From contig JAHLLG010000005.1 of NCBI GenBank assembly GCA_020444275.1, positions 214,004 through 278,003 on the forward strand: DNA of 64,000 nt. Direction: 5' to 3'. Both the position numbers and the translations under genes were made by a program. Below the pieces are notes generated by a model. That model saw nothing but the letters and a program-made list of their open reading frames with translations, ran no database searches and was not told the DNA's origin. Origin of the DNA: Bacteroidota bacterium. GTDB taxonomy: Bacteria > Bacteroidota > Bacteroidia > Bacteroidales > UBA12077. Shown here piece after piece: positions 54,755 to 64,000 of the stretch. Positions within the stretch are counted from its first letter, which is position 1; every line of letters starts with the position of its first letter.

Positions 54755-56863
54755 CTAATAAAATTTCGCTCTCTTATCAACAATATTGGCTTCTTCTTTT
54801 AATGCTTCAAATGCTTCGTAATTTGCTCTGTTCTGATATTGCATCATCGTTTGAGCTTGTTGCATTTCTGCGTTTAAAGCTTCATCAGTTGTAATTGAAG
54901 TTACTTTAAGTACAAAAACGTTGTTTGCTCCCTGAACAGGACCTGCAATTTCATCTGCATTAACTGAAGTGGCTACAGCAACCATTTTTGGCTCAACACC
55001 TGCATTTGGAACTGAATAAGATCTAAATGTAATATCGGTTGCTTCATATACCTCTGTATTTAACTTGTCAGCCAACGATTCAAGATCATTTATTTCTGAT
55101 AATGCCTCGTTAAATTTTGAAGCTAAATATTCTGCTTTCTTTTGCTTCTTAACCTGAACAGCTAATTGTGTTTTAACTTGTTCGAAAGGAGCAATACCCT
55201 CTTCTTTTATGTCGGTTACGAAACCAATAACAAAACGATTTCCCAGTTCAAAAATCGGATTGTTTTCGGTTTTTATAATTTCATGTTTATCAGTAGTATA
55301 AATAGAACGTATTAACTCTCTTGGATTTTCTAATCCGGCAAGCTGTTGATCGAACTCTTTAATATCAGAAGCTAATTTTTTAGCATATCCTTCTTCGTTT
55401 ATAGCTTGCAAGAACTCTTCATATGTGTGATTGTTACCAGCAAATTTACTTGCCTTTGCATATGTCTCTTGATATGTGGTTGAGCTTGGTTCCAGTTTAC
55501 GACCAATAATAGCCACTTTCACTTTTTTCTCTTTGTTCGATTTCTTCGTAGTTTGAACAATATGCAAACCATATTGAGATGCTGCCATTTTATATTCACC
55601 AATTTTTGCTGAAAATGCTGTATCGCTAAGCGATTTAGGCATTTCATTCGCTCTGAACCATCCAAGGTCTCCGCCTTTTTCGTTGGCAGCTTTATCAGCC
55701 GAATATTGGTCTGAAAGTGCAGCGAAATTTGCTCCTTTTTCCAGTAAATTTACCAGGCTGTCTGCTAATGCAAAAATTTGGTTAGAATTTTGGTTTTGTG
55801 TTGGTTGTAGTAAAATATGTCGAGCTTTAATAGAATCAGGAACATAAGCTACATCCGATAATTTTGCTAAAAGGTATGCATCGTTTTCAAAATAAGGACC
55901 GTAAATGTACCCTTCTTCTGCATTGAACATTTCATCTTGTAAGGTTTCTGGCAGTTCATCTTTTTTCAAATAGAAATCATCATAAGAAAAATCACTGTTT
56001 AGGCTTACAAAATCTTCATCATCTTTTGTGTTTGCAAAATCTTCTTTTATATCATTAATCCACTCTTGAGTTGCTTTTTTGTCTGCTTCTGAAGGAACAA
56101 CATCAAATGTTATATATTCAATACTTCTTGAAGCTTCTTGCTTATATTCATTCTGATGTTCGTTATAAAAAGATTTCAAATCGCTGGTGTTATATGCGAT
56201 TAAACTATCGGGAATAGTATTGATATTTTGAATCACAAAATCGAAATCAACCTTTTTATTAATATTATTTACTTCGGCTTTTGCTTCAGCAGTGGTTGTA
56301 TATAAACCTTTACTAATTAAATTTGAATATTTAGTATACAATCGTTCGTTGATCATTTGATCTTCAACAAATAGCCAATATGCTTTTTGTTGTCCGGTTG
56401 GATCCTGATCGTACGTTTTTAAGAAACGTATAACTGCCATGGTATTTAACTCACCTGTTTCAGGATTCGTAAATAAGTTCTGAATAATTGGATGAATGTT
56501 TTCTCCCTGTACCATATCCCATAATTCCTGGCTACTAACGTCTATACCAAGCTCATCATACTCATCAACCATAACATAGTTACGAACCATTTGATTCCAG
56601 GTCTGAGTTCTAATACGCTGAACTGTAGCTTCGTCTAAAGATGATTTTCCAGAACTAAATTTGTTAATTTCAATAATATCATTTAGTTCTCTTTGGTATT
56701 GTTGCAATGGGATCGATTTTCCTGCAATTTCAGCTATTTCAAATTGAGAGTTTCTTGATCCTCCTGAGTTAAAGAAATCCATAAATATGAAACCAAATAG
56801 ACCTAACCCAATTGCCACTGTTAATAAAACTCCTCTTTTTCTAATTTTCTCTAATGTTGCCAT
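54755..56863 (-). CDS. PpiD/SurA-like peptidylprolyl isomerase
   Basis: A 702-residue membrane-anchored chaperone. One N-terminal helix (about 12-30, GVLLTVAIGLGLFGFIFM) leads into a SurA-type helical chaperone region. The parvulin domain (about 335-440) begins with IKARHILLQP and has GGDLGWFRANEMPKSLSDTAF and QYGLHIVQ. A second inactive parvulin-like region seems to lie further on. PpiD-type proteins help outer membrane and secreted proteins fold at the inner membrane exit. Length is a little above E. coli PpiD (623). A TAAATTTG box upstream on the minus strand may be its -7 element, so it can be transcribed apart from the CBS gene. Confidence 0.88.
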   Translation of the reverse strand: MATLEKIRKRGVLLTVAIGLGLFGFIFMDFFNSGGSRNSQFEIAEIAGKSIPLQQYQRELNDIIEINKFSSGKSSLDEATVQRIRTQTWNQMVRNYVMVDEYDELGIDVSSQELWDMVQGENIHPIIQNLFTNPETGELNTMAVIRFLKTYDQDPTGQQKAYWLFVEDQMINERLYTKYSNLISKGLYTTTAEAKAEVNNINKKVDFDFVIQNINTIPDSLIAYNTSDLKSFYNEHQNEYKQEASRSIEYITFDVVPSEADKKATQEWINDIKEDFANTKDDEDFVSLNSDFSYDDFYLKKDELPETLQDEMFNAEEGYIYGPYFENDAYLLAKLSDVAYVPDSIKARHILLQPTQNQNSNQIFALADSLVNLLEKGANFAALSDQYSADKAANEKGGDLGWFRANEMPKSLSDTAFSAKIGEYKMAASQYGLHIVQTTKKSNKEKKVKVAIIGRKLEPSSTTYQETYAKASKFAGNNHTYEEFLQAINEEGYAKKLASDIKEFDQQLAGLENPRELIRSIYTTDKHEIIKTENNPIFELGNRFVIGFVTDIKEEGIAPFEQVKTQLAVQVKKQKKAEYLASKFNEALSEINDLESLADKLNTEVYEATDITFRSYSVPNAGVEPKMVAVATSVNADEIAGPVQGANNVFVLKVTSITTDEALNAEMQQAQTMMQYQNRANYEAFEALKEEANIVDKRAKFY

Positions 56864-57016
56864 TGAATGTTGATTTTATCTAAATTTTTAAAGGTTCGAA
56901 TATACTAATTAAAATTCTTTTTACCCTAAAAGGTAAAAATATTAACTGGCAAATTTAGTATTTTATTCTTTGGTTTTCGAAATTTTAGAGCATATAATTT
57001 TCTATTAAGTAATAAT

Positions 57017-58273
57017 TTATGAATGCTCAGCTAAAATTTCAAGTTTTACAAGTTCAAGGCGGGTATTACTAACTTTTAAGATACCTATTTTAAAGTTTTC
57101 AATAGTGATTTGATCATTGATATTGGGGAGGCTTTCGGTATGAAATAAAATAAAACCTGCAATCGTTTCATACTCTTCACTCTCAGGTATTTTAAGGTTA
57201 TATTTTTCGTTCAGATAATCTATTTCTATACGTCCGGAGAAAATATAATCATGTTCGGTAAGTTTTTTTTCGTATAAATCTTCATTGTCATGCTCGTCTT
57301 GGATTTCACCAAATATTTCTTCTAAGATATCTTCTATAGTAATAATCCCTGAGGTGCCTCCAAATTCGTCAACTACAACTGCTATATTGTGTCCCGAACG
57401 AATAAAATAGCGCAAGAGCTTGTTCGCCGGCATCGATTCAGGAAAATAACTGATAGACTTAATATTCTGCTTTAAATTATCGTCGTAATAAAAGAGGCTT
57501 TTACTTTTTATATATCCAATGATGTTTTCAATGGAATTGCGATAAACTAATACCTTTGAATGTCCTGAAGTAACAAATTTTTCTCTTATTTCTGTTTCTA
57601 CCTGATTTAACTCAACAGCAACGATTTCTGTTCTTGGAATCATGCATTCTCTTATTTTAATTTCAGAAAACTCCAATGCATTTTTGAATAGTTTAACTTC
57701 TGCATCAACATCTTCATTGTTGGAAGTATGTTTTTCACTGTCAGATACAAATTTATTTAAATCATCTTTATTAAAATGGAGTTTTTGATCAAGTGTGATA
57801 TCTTCATTATAAAGAATTTTAAAGGGTGCATTGGATAAAAACAGGATAATCTTAATAATAGGAAAAAATAGGATATAGATCACAATTAAAGGAATTGCCA
57901 ATGCATTGATAATATTGTTTGAAAAGTACTCTCCGATGGTTTTAGGTAATATGCTAATAACCGGAAATACAAGTAAACCAATAGAAACAACAAATATTAT
58001 AAGGTATAGAATAGTATTTACATTTGAAATGAAATATAAATCGTTTTTTGCAAAGTAAATTAGAAGAGCTAGCGTAATAAAATAACAAATATTTACAACC
58101 ACAGAAAATTCTATGATCTTCTGGCTGATAAAATGTAATATTCGAAAATGGTAACGATGCTTTTTTTTATCCACTTCAAGTTGAAGCGGATTTATTGCGC
58201 TAAAAGCTGATTTTAGAATAAGAAAGAGTAGAAGTAGTAGTATTAATAACCCATATAAAAACGGATCATCCAT
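57017..58273 (-). CDS. CBS-domain transporter-associated protein (hemolysin/CorC family, GldE-like)
   Basis: A 418-residue membrane protein. About four N-terminal helices form the DUF21 (CNNM) domain (1-165), then two CBS domains (about 205-325, starting CMIPRTEIVAVEL and with VVVDEFGGTSGIITIEDIL), and a C-terminal CorC/HlyC domain (about 340-418). Such proteins transport or sense magnesium; GldE, linked to gliding in flavobacteria, is in the same family. It overlaps the small membrane gene by 8 bases and so is part of the coaX-lptC chain. Role here is unknown. Confidence 0.85.
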   Translation of the reverse strand: MDDPFLYGLLILLLLLFLILKSAFSAINPLQLEVDKKKHRYHFRILHFISQKIIEFSVVVNICYFITLALLIYFAKNDLYFISNVNTILYLIIFVVSIGLLVFPVISILPKTIGEYFSNNIINALAIPLIVIYILFFPIIKIILFLSNAPFKILYNEDITLDQKLHFNKDDLNKFVSDSEKHTSNNEDVDAEVKLFKNALEFSEIKIRECMIPRTEIVAVELNQVETEIREKFVTSGHSKVLVYRNSIENIIGYIKSKSLFYYDDNLKQNIKSISYFPESMPANKLLRYFIRSGHNIAVVVDEFGGTSGIITIEDILEEIFGEIQDEHDNEDLYEKKLTEHDYIFSGRIEIDYLNEKYNLKIPESEEYETIAGFILFHTESLPNINDQITIENFKIGILKVSNTRLELVKLEILAEHS

Positions 58274-58475
58274 TGGTATTTTCTTTTTTTGATTTTCTAA
58301 TTTCTTTTCTCAAAAGATACATAATAAAAGCTACAAACGAAAATATAAAAAAGAGATAACTATTGGATAAACCTTCATTGTATGTTTGATGAACACCAGC
58401 AATCAGGCATAAGACCGATGTAATAATCCATAGAATTTCTAATGCTCGTGCAAATTTATTTTTCATTTTCGACAT
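58266..58475 (-). CDS. Small two-helix membrane protein
   Basis: A 69-residue protein with two membrane helices (about 13-27 and 40-55), a short hydrophilic loop HQTYNEGLSN and basic ends. It overlaps lptC upstream by 20 bases and the CBS gene downstream by 8, which together with a good length of helices makes it a real gene. No family that I can name, though small proteins of this kind stand in the same place in other Bacteroidota. Possibly a partner of the CBS transporter (inference only). Confidence 0.75.
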   Translation of the reverse strand: MSKMKNKFARALEILWIITSVLCLIAGVHQTYNEGLSNSYLFFIFSFVAFIMYLLRKEIRKSKKENTNG

Positions 58476-59055
58476 TTATTGTTCCCGATGAATTTTTGAT
58501 TACCCAATCGGACAGATCTTGATTGGCCTCGAATCCTTTACCATGAATAATCCCGTCTTCGTTTGTAATACGAACATACTGATCGGAGTAAATTTTCTCC
58601 TTTTTTTGATCCCAAATAAGAAAATCTGTATTTAGCGTATCTCCTTCATCACTTACTGATACTACATCGTTTTCTGCAGTCCATAACTCTTCTTTTTCAT
58701 CGTAAATACAATAATTTGCTTTAATAAATGAAGTAACATTGTTTGTAGAATCGTAGAATTCAACATATAAACCTTCAGGGAACTCGGTATAGGGTTCTTC
58801 TTCATCAAAATATCGGTTAATCTGATTTGAGATCAGCTTTACTTCAATACGTCCGTTTTTACTAAAAACAATTTCTGTATTGGTAACTGCAATATCCGGA
58901 GCATCAATTTCTGCAGTTATCTGGTTTATTTTTTCAATATTGTTGCGTTCACACGAAGAAAAAAACATAATAATTCCTGCAATTGCAGGAATTATTATGT
59001 TCTTAAAATATTTTGCTAAAAAGCTATTATCGTGCTCTAACTGTAGTTCTCTCAT
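58456..59055 (-). CDS. lptC: LPS export periplasmic protein LptC
   Basis: A 199-residue lipoprotein-like member of the LptC family. After a short N-terminal extension comes a signal helix ending in the lipobox FFSSC (Cys35). The rest is the beta-jellyroll typical of LptC: PDIAVTNTEIVFSKNGRIEVKL, then YPEGLYVEFYD and AENDVVSVSDEGDTLNTDFLIWD. LptC passes lipopolysaccharide from LptBFG to LptA. E. coli LptC is membrane-anchored; the lipoprotein form is usual here. The start overlaps the TPR gene by 29 bases; no other suitable start is seen. Confidence 0.85.
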   Translation of the reverse strand: MRELQLEHDNSFLAKYFKNIIIPAIAGIIMFFSSCERNNIEKINQITAEIDAPDIAVTNTEIVFSKNGRIEVKLISNQINRYFDEEEPYTEFPEGLYVEFYDSTNNVTSFIKANYCIYDEKEELWTAENDVVSVSDEGDTLNTDFLIWDQKKEKIYSDQYVRITNEDGIIHGKGFEANQDLSDWVIKNSSGTINVENEK

Positions 59056-60373
59056 TTATCCAACATCCTACTGTGTATGAATCACCTTCTTTGTATCCCT
59101 GGAAGAAAATTGTTTCGTTATCAGGGAAGTGAGGTCTGTATGCTTCAATAAATTTGTTTGCATCGTCAGTTAATTCAGGATCAACTGTTTTTGCTTTTAT
59201 AAATTTATCTACTGCTGCCCAATAAACAGCTTTTTGCTCGAAATCTTCTTCGCCACAAGATTTGCTTGCTGCTGCATAAATGTTACCAATTAATAAGTAA
59301 GGATAACCACTCTCAGGGTTCAGCTCAATTGAGTTTAGCGCATACGTTCTTGCTTGAGAATAATTACCTAAACGGCGAGTTACATCTCCTAATTCAAGAT
59401 AAAACTTTGCTTTTTGAGCATCTTCAACTTCCAATTCAATTGCTTGCTTGTAATATTTAGCTGCTTCTTCAAGATTCTCGTTTTGATTCGATAGTTTTGC
59501 AAGTTCTGAAGCTAATTTAGCTGTTGGTTCCAAAGAGTTTAGTTTATCAACCATTGTGAAAAACAACTCAGATTCGTTACAACCTGTTGATCTTAATAAA
59601 CTGGTAGATTTCTTTAGAAATTCAACATCTTCAGGTGTTTGTTCGAATTTTTCAGCATAAAATGGAATTAAATCTTCGCAACTTGCTGCTCCACTTTCTT
59701 CAAATAACTTATCGATAGAAGGTTTTGCTCTTTCCATTTGTGCACCATCTCTACCACCTTTTTTAATCAAAGCGTCGACAATGTCAGAAACCATTCCGTA
59801 ATCGGATACTACCTGGCCACCTTCAATTGCACCTGAGGAGAAAAGAACTTTAGAAGCAGACATAAACGTCACCAATTCTGCTGGTCCACTCTTTGTTTTT
59901 TCCAATTCGATAGATTGTTTTAACCAATCATAACCTTTTTGAAAGTTCTCAACCGTATTGTCTGCATATTTGATATAATCAATACCTTTATTTCCAAGCA
60001 CATATCCTTTTTGTCCGTAATACTCTATTCTTTGGTCGTAGATAGACATCATACTATCTATTAGCTCAACTTTTTTTGCTGCATCTTGTTCTTTCTCAAT
60101 ATCTTCTTCAATCATTTTGATTCCATCGATGTAGATATATTTACTTGCTTTTGGACATTCGTTGTAAACAATACTCCAAGAGTTCTTAGTAATTGCGCTA
60201 TAATCGTCATTCTTAACATTCGATCGATAAATCGATAAATTCTTTATACAACGAATACTATCTTTCCCATGTCCAAATCTAGAACCATCTTCAACACCTT
60301 TTTGACCAAAAACAAAACCTATGGTCAGTGTTAAAAATAATGTCGTTAAAATCCCTTTTGCTAATGTTTTCAT
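59027..60373 (-). CDS. Secreted tetratricopeptide-repeat protein
   Basis: A 448-residue protein with a Sec signal (1-23, ending FVFGQ). The mature part is all-helical, and TPR units are clear near the C terminus: NENLEEAAKYYKQAIELEVEDA, KAKFYLELGDVTRRLGNYSQARTYALNSIELNPESGYPYLLIGNIY (about 300-370). It is probably periplasmic and acts as an assembly scaffold. It lies between the outer membrane protein gene (16 bases) and lptC (29-base overlap), suggesting an outer membrane or LPS assembly link (inference). I know no specific function. Confidence 0.82.
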   Translation of the reverse strand: MKTLAKGILTTLFLTLTIGFVFGQKGVEDGSRFGHGKDSIRCIKNLSIYRSNVKNDDYSAITKNSWSIVYNECPKASKYIYIDGIKMIEEDIEKEQDAAKKVELIDSMMSIYDQRIEYYGQKGYVLGNKGIDYIKYADNTVENFQKGYDWLKQSIELEKTKSGPAELVTFMSASKVLFSSGAIEGGQVVSDYGMVSDIVDALIKKGGRDGAQMERAKPSIDKLFEESGAASCEDLIPFYAEKFEQTPEDVEFLKKSTSLLRSTGCNESELFFTMVDKLNSLEPTAKLASELAKLSNQNENLEEAAKYYKQAIELEVEDAQKAKFYLELGDVTRRLGNYSQARTYALNSIELNPESGYPYLLIGNIYAAASKSCGEEDFEQKAVYWAAVDKFIKAKTVDPELTDDANKFIEAYRPHFPDNETIFFQGYKEGDSYTVGCWINERTTVRAR

Positions 60374-60389
60374 TTTTATTAGTTTTTGA

Positions 60390-61697
60390 TTAATTATATT
60401 TTCTTTTTATAAACCAGAAATCGTATAGTGTTAAGTTAATTCCAAAAAGTGAATAATTTTCCTGAATTAATCCATTACTGGTTGTTCCTCTTGTACCATA
60501 TGTATATGATAGATTTAAAGTTGTTCTTCCGTTTACTATTGGTAAACCTAATCCAAATGTTATGCCATAATTTTGAATTTGCTCGTCGTTTAGGTTTAAA
60601 TAGCTGTTGTTTAGAAACATACCGGCTCTGTAATATATTCTTTTATAATAGTTTTTAAGCGAAAATATATCAGGAATATATTCTATTCCCAAGTTAAAAC
60701 TTTCATCTTTAGCAAAACTATTATCTAAATTTAAAGAATTAACAGTACTCCAGTCCTGGTAAGAATAATCAAATCCAACGGTTAGTTTATTTTTTATACC
60801 TCCCGAAAAGCCAATACTCAATCTTTGTGGCACTTCAACCGTATAGTTATCATCAACCGAACTTGTTATGGTATCTTTCAGGTTAGTAACATCGGCAAGA
60901 TAATCAATAACACCAATACCCTGAGTACTGTAGTTTTCGGTCATAAAAACATTGGTTTCTTTTGTACTGTTGAATTTTGTTTTGTTCGAATAGGTAACAC
61001 CAACAACATAAAAGTATTTTTCATTGAATTCATCAAAATATTGTACTCCAATATCATAGGTAAGTTTATTTAATGATATTTCATCTGCTATTAATGTACC
61101 ATAGCTATCTGTCCTGTCGAGATATGACTGTTTGTATTGTTCCAGCGAACCGAAAAGGTAATTTAAATTAAACCCAACTGCAAATTTATCTAAAAACTTA
61201 AAAGAGTTGGTTATAAAAAGCTGATTAATTCCTCCATTGCCATAATAGTCGTAGTGCATATTAACAGAATCGATCGGAGTATATGCTGATGTTTGTTGAA
61301 TATTATAACCTATTTTAGAATATGGAGTAACCCCGAGGCTCGCAAACCACCATCTTTTAATTGGGAATGATAAGGCAATATGATCAAAAGCAAAATCTTT
61401 AAAAGTGGCTGTATTGGTGCTCGATTCCATATTTTTAAAGATTCCGTTCACACCAATATCAAAGATAAACGACATCGTATCTTGTGCGCTTATTGCAGCA
61501 GGATTTAAATAGTTAATTTGGTTTTGTGCTCTTAACCCTGTTGCTAAACCACCCATTGCTTTACTGTTATTAAAACCATTTCGGTCTATTTCTCCAATCC
61601 CAAATCTGGTATAAGGTGAGTTTGTAACGCTTTGGCTATATAAGTATAAATTGGTTGATAATATGGTTGCTATTATTAGTAAGTATCTCTTAATCAT
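60390..61697 (-). CDS. Outer membrane beta-barrel protein, FadL-like
   Basis: A 435-residue protein with a Sec signal (1-21, ending LYSQ) and an alternating beta pattern all through. It has the early NSPYTRFGIGEI and MGGLATGLRAQNQINYLNPAAIS motif, found in FadL/PorV-like barrels of Bacteroidota. It ends with an aromatic strand (YDFWFIKRKYN). It may transport hydrophobic compounds or serve as a structural partner; substrate unknown. It overlaps coaX upstream by 8 bases, so it is translationally coupled to it. Confidence 0.8.
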   Translation of the reverse strand: MIKRYLLIIATILSTNLYLYSQSVTNSPYTRFGIGEIDRNGFNNSKAMGGLATGLRAQNQINYLNPAAISAQDTMSFIFDIGVNGIFKNMESSTNTATFKDFAFDHIALSFPIKRWWFASLGVTPYSKIGYNIQQTSAYTPIDSVNMHYDYYGNGGINQLFITNSFKFLDKFAVGFNLNYLFGSLEQYKQSYLDRTDSYGTLIADEISLNKLTYDIGVQYFDEFNEKYFYVVGVTYSNKTKFNSTKETNVFMTENYSTQGIGVIDYLADVTNLKDTITSSVDDNYTVEVPQRLSIGFSGGIKNKLTVGFDYSYQDWSTVNSLNLDNSFAKDESFNLGIEYIPDIFSLKNYYKRIYYRAGMFLNNSYLNLNDEQIQNYGITFGLGLPIVNGRTTLNLSYTYGTRGTTSNGLIQENYSLFGINLTLYDFWFIKRKYN

Positions 61698-62424
61698 TCG
61701 ATTTATTATGTTCTAAAATTGTGTTTAACCCTATAAAATTTAAATTTAAGTTTACAAAGATGGTATTTTTTAACTTTTTATCAAAAAAAATAGCATCTCC
61801 TCCTGTTAAAATAACTTTTATGTCATTATGTTTTGATTTAAGTGTATTTATATATCCATCAATTTCAAACAGAATTCCGTTTTGCACACCTGAAATGATT
61901 GCTTCTGATGTATTTTTCCCAATGGTTTGATAATGTTCATTTTTCTTTAGTAAAGGTAACTGATCTGTATAATGATTTAATGCCTTAAAACGCATTTCTA
62001 ATCCTGGCGATATGGTTCCCCCAATAAACTGGTTCGACTTATTAATAAAATCATACGTAATGGCTGTTCCCATATCAATAACCAAAACGTTCGAATCAGG
62101 AAATATATTGTTTGCTCCAATTACTGCTGCTAGTCTGTCTTTACCCAAAGTAGATTTTGTTTCATACAAATTCTCTATAGGTATGTTCGTATGCTCATTT
62201 AATTCGATAAAATAACTTAATTTCTTTCTTAAAAATGACAAAATCGTTGAATCAACTTTTTTAACCGTTGAAATAATTGCCGAGTTGACTTTTGGATACT
62301 CAATAAGTAAATCATTAATTATTTGAACAGATATTTGATCATGAACAACTGTATTCATAATGGAACTCTGATCAGTAATTGCAAATTTATATCTTGTGTT
62401 ACCTACGTCTATAAGGATATTCAT
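61690..62424 (-). CDS. coaX: Type III pantothenate kinase
   Basis: A 244-residue acetate/sugar kinase-fold enzyme for the first step of coenzyme A synthesis. The phosphate loop is LIDVGNTRYKFAI (about 4-16), the pantothenate site GKDRLAAVIGA (about 99-109), then the ATP motif VIDMGTAITYDF (about 118-129) and GGTISPGLEMRFKAL. All core residues are present. Type III kinases need a monovalent cation and are not inhibited by CoA. It leads the coaX-omp-TPR-lptC-CBS operon on the minus strand. Confidence 0.94.
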   Translation of the reverse strand: MNILIDVGNTRYKFAITDQSSIMNTVVHDQISVQIINDLLIEYPKVNSAIISTVKKVDSTILSFLRKKLSYFIELNEHTNIPIENLYETKSTLGKDRLAAVIGANNIFPDSNVLVIDMGTAITYDFINKSNQFIGGTISPGLEMRFKALNHYTDQLPLLKKNEHYQTIGKNTSEAIISGVQNGILFEIDGYINTLKSKHNDIKVILTGGDAIFFDKKLKNTIFVNLNLNFIGLNTILEHNKSND

Positions 62425-62498
62425 GTAAATGATTTAAAATCAACGCGTAAAGATATTAAAATATTTCTTAATCTAAGATTAAAAAAACATGTTTTACC

Positions 62499-64000
62499 CT
62501 ATTCTAATATTTTTTGAACTTTTTGAATGGCATCTTGTATGCTTTTTACATTCATATAACTAAGAGTGAGTTTGTTACCAGTCTCTTTCATTTTAACACC
62601 TTTCGGATTATGTTGAATAAAACTAAGTATTTTTGAAAATATTGTTGATTTATAATAAGGTGACTCCTGATTGCTTATGAAATAAGCTACCATTCGTTCA
62701 TTTTTAAGAATAATTTTTTCAAAACCTAAATCAATAGCCAGCCATCGTAATCGAACCACATTCATTAACTCGATGGTTTGTTCCGGGATCTTTCCAAATC
62801 GATCTTTTAACTGTTGTTCAAATTCCAAAAGCTTTTCTTCTGTTTCAATGTTATCTAACTCGCGATACAATCGTATTCTTTCCGATATATTATTAATGTA
62901 ACTATCCGGAAAAAGAAGCTCCAGATCGGTATCAATTTGGCAATCGTTAATAAAGCGCTGCTGTTTTATCTGTTTTTCTTCTTCTTTTTGTTGCTCGCTG
63001 GCATAAAGATCTTTAAACGATGATTCTTTTAATTCTAAAATGGCTTCGTTTAATATTCGGTGATACGTTTCGAAACCAATATCGGTTATAAATCCGCTTT
63101 GTTCTGCTCCAAGCAGATTTCCGGCTCCTCTGATATCCAGATCCTGCATGGCAATATTAAATCCACTGCCCAGCTCAGAAAATTCTTCAATAGCTTTTAG
63201 TCTTCGTCGTGCTTCCTGAGTTACTGAAGTTAATGGAGGAGCCAACAAATAACAAAAAGCTTTTTTGTTCGATCGGCCCACTCTTCCTCGTAACTGATGA
63301 AGATCACTTAAACCAAAATTTTGCGCATTATTTATGATGATCGTATTAGCATTTGGTATATCTAATCCCGATTCAATAATGGTGGTTGCTATTAAAACAT
63401 CATACTCATAATTTATAAAATCGAGCATCACTTTTTCCAGTTTGGCACCTTCCATTTGTCCATGTGCAATAACAGTTCTTACATCGGGGCAAAGTTTATT
63501 GATGAGTTTTTCTACTTCAGCAATATTTTGTACTCGATTGTGAATGAAAAATACCTGTCCATTTCGCTGAAATTCATAATCGATGGCTTCTTTAATAATA
63601 TCCTCGTTAAATGTGTGTAGCTCGGTTATAATAGGATATCGGTTTGGTGGGGGAGTATTAATAATAGATAAATCGCGGGCTCCCATCATCGAAAACTGCA
63701 GTGTTCGTGGTATTGGTGTGGCGGTTAAGGTCAGTGTGTCAACATTTACCTTTAATCGTTTGAGTTTTTCTTTTACCGATACACCAAACTTCTGTTCTTC
63801 ATCGATAATTAAGAGTCCCAGATCTTTAAACTGAATTTCTTTTCCAACCAGTCGATGTGTTCCAATAACAATATCTGTTTTACCCTCGGTCAGATTTTTA
63901 ATGATTTCGGTTTGTTGTTTTCGAGTACGCAGTCTGCTTAAATATTCAATGTTACAAGGGAAATCGGCTAACCTCTCACGAAAAGTCTGGTAATGTTGTA
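62499..64000 (-). CDS. mfd: Transcription-repair coupling factor Mfd, C-terminal part
   Basis: The frame is open to the right edge of the window, so the gene continues outside. The visible 500 residues begin in the RecG-like translocase: TFRERLADFPCNIEYLSRLRTRKQ, GKTDIVIGTHRLVGKEIQFKDLGLLIIDEEQKFG (a DEEQ Walker B box), then ATPIPRTLQFSMMGARDLS and the second helicase half with VIAHGQMEGAKLEKVML, ATTIIESGLDIPNANTIIINNAQNFGLSDLHQLRGRVGRS. The closing Mfd domain 7 follows. Mfd removes RNA polymerase stalled at lesions and recruits UvrA. Normal length would be about 1100 residues. Confidence 0.96.
   Translation of the reverse strand, partial: QHYQTFRERLADFPCNIEYLSRLRTRKQQTEIIKNLTEGKTDIVIGTHRLVGKEIQFKDLGLLIIDEEQKFGVSVKEKLKRLKVNVDTLTLTATPIPRTLQFSMMGARDLSIINTPPPNRYPIITELHTFNEDIIKEAIDYEFQRNGQVFFIHNRVQNIAEVEKLINKLCPDVRTVIAHGQMEGAKLEKVMLDFINYEYDVLIATTIIESGLDIPNANTIIINNAQNFGLSDLHQLRGRVGRSNKKAFCYLLAPPLTSVTQEARRRLKAIEEFSELGSGFNIAMQDLDIRGAGNLLGAEQSGFITDIGFETYHRILNEAILELKESSFKDLYASEQQKEEEKQIKQQRFINDCQIDTDLELLFPDSYINNISERIRLYRELDNIETEEKLLEFEQQLKDRFGKIPEQTIELMNVVRLRWLAIDLGFEKIILKNERMVAYFISNQESPYYKSTIFSKILSFIQHNPKGVKMKETGNKLTLSYMNVKSIQDAIQKVQKILE

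Noticed and set aside
56919-56938. TTTTACC-CTAAAA-GGTAAAA hairpin before the PpiD-like gene
   Set aside because: Only 7-bp AT-rich arms in the leader; too weak to call a terminator or riboswitch.
1-64000. tRNA or rRNA genes
   Set aside because: No cloverleaf with a GGTTCGA-type T loop or any rRNA core sequence was recognised in the gaps.

Overview
The window is a stretch of chromosome from a low-GC Bacteroidota bacterium, most likely a marine member of the Bacteroidales/Marinilabiliales side. The evidence is: promoters of the TAnnTTTG type (for example before the M3 peptidase and the SPOR gene); a Bacteroidota-style division and cell wall cluster (mraZ-rsmH-ftsL-like-ftsI-murE-mraY-murD-ftsW-murG-murC-ftsQ-ftsA-ftsZ); the diaminopimelate-type MurE motif DNPR; a pair of genes resembling the glycine-lipid synthases GlsB/GlsA; and the chain coaX - outer membrane protein - TPR - lptC - CBS/hemolysin - PpiD. 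The genus is an inference and cannot be fixed from the sequence alone.

Layout. 1-2000: end of a flavin-binding PPOX-family gene, a hotdog thioesterase, then a REP-associated IS200-like transposase (RAYT) gene with seven short hairpin repeats around it. 2-11.5 kb: HAD phosphatase and methyltransferase-like gene, a lipoprotein M3 peptidase, a YfiR-chemoreceptor operon, tadA, aspS and a secreted protein built of about eight W-anchored 30-residue repeats. 11.6-17.3 kb: an orphan MacB/FtsX-type permease divergent from a sigma-54 response regulator and its NtrY-like kinase, then a STAS protein. 17.4-26 kb: miaB, an AspT/YidE-type transporter, yebC, glpK, a LEA lipoprotein, a SPOR protein and an enlarged PurF-like amidotransferase. 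26-31 kb: another orphan permease, a MITE-like element with 24-bp terminal inverted repeats, and the GlsA/GlsB-like acyltransferase pair. 31-48 kb: the dcw cluster, interrupted between murG and murC by an ORF6N-domain gene, and followed by yqeY and a VirK-domain gene. 48-54.7 kb: a B12-binding radical SAM protein, then a second kinase/sigma-54 regulator pair divergent from a third permease. 54.7-64 kb: a convergent minus-strand block of envelope genes (PpiD-like, CBS/hemolysin, small membrane protein, LptC, TPR, outer membrane protein, coaX) and the 3' part of mfd.

How they work together. The dcw genes form one long plus-strand operon making lipid II and the FtsZ ring, probably autoregulated by MraZ through four exactly 10-bp-phased repeats before mraZ. 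The most unusual theme is the duplicated module in which a NtrC-like regulator and NtrY-like kinase (overlapping genes) sit divergently from an eight-helix MacB/FtsX-like permease with no ATPase nearby. In the second copy the intergenic region carries a good -24/-12 element and two palindromes at typical enhancer distance; in the first copy the -24 half is good and the -12 half weak. No rRNA, tRNA or CRISPR array was recognised.
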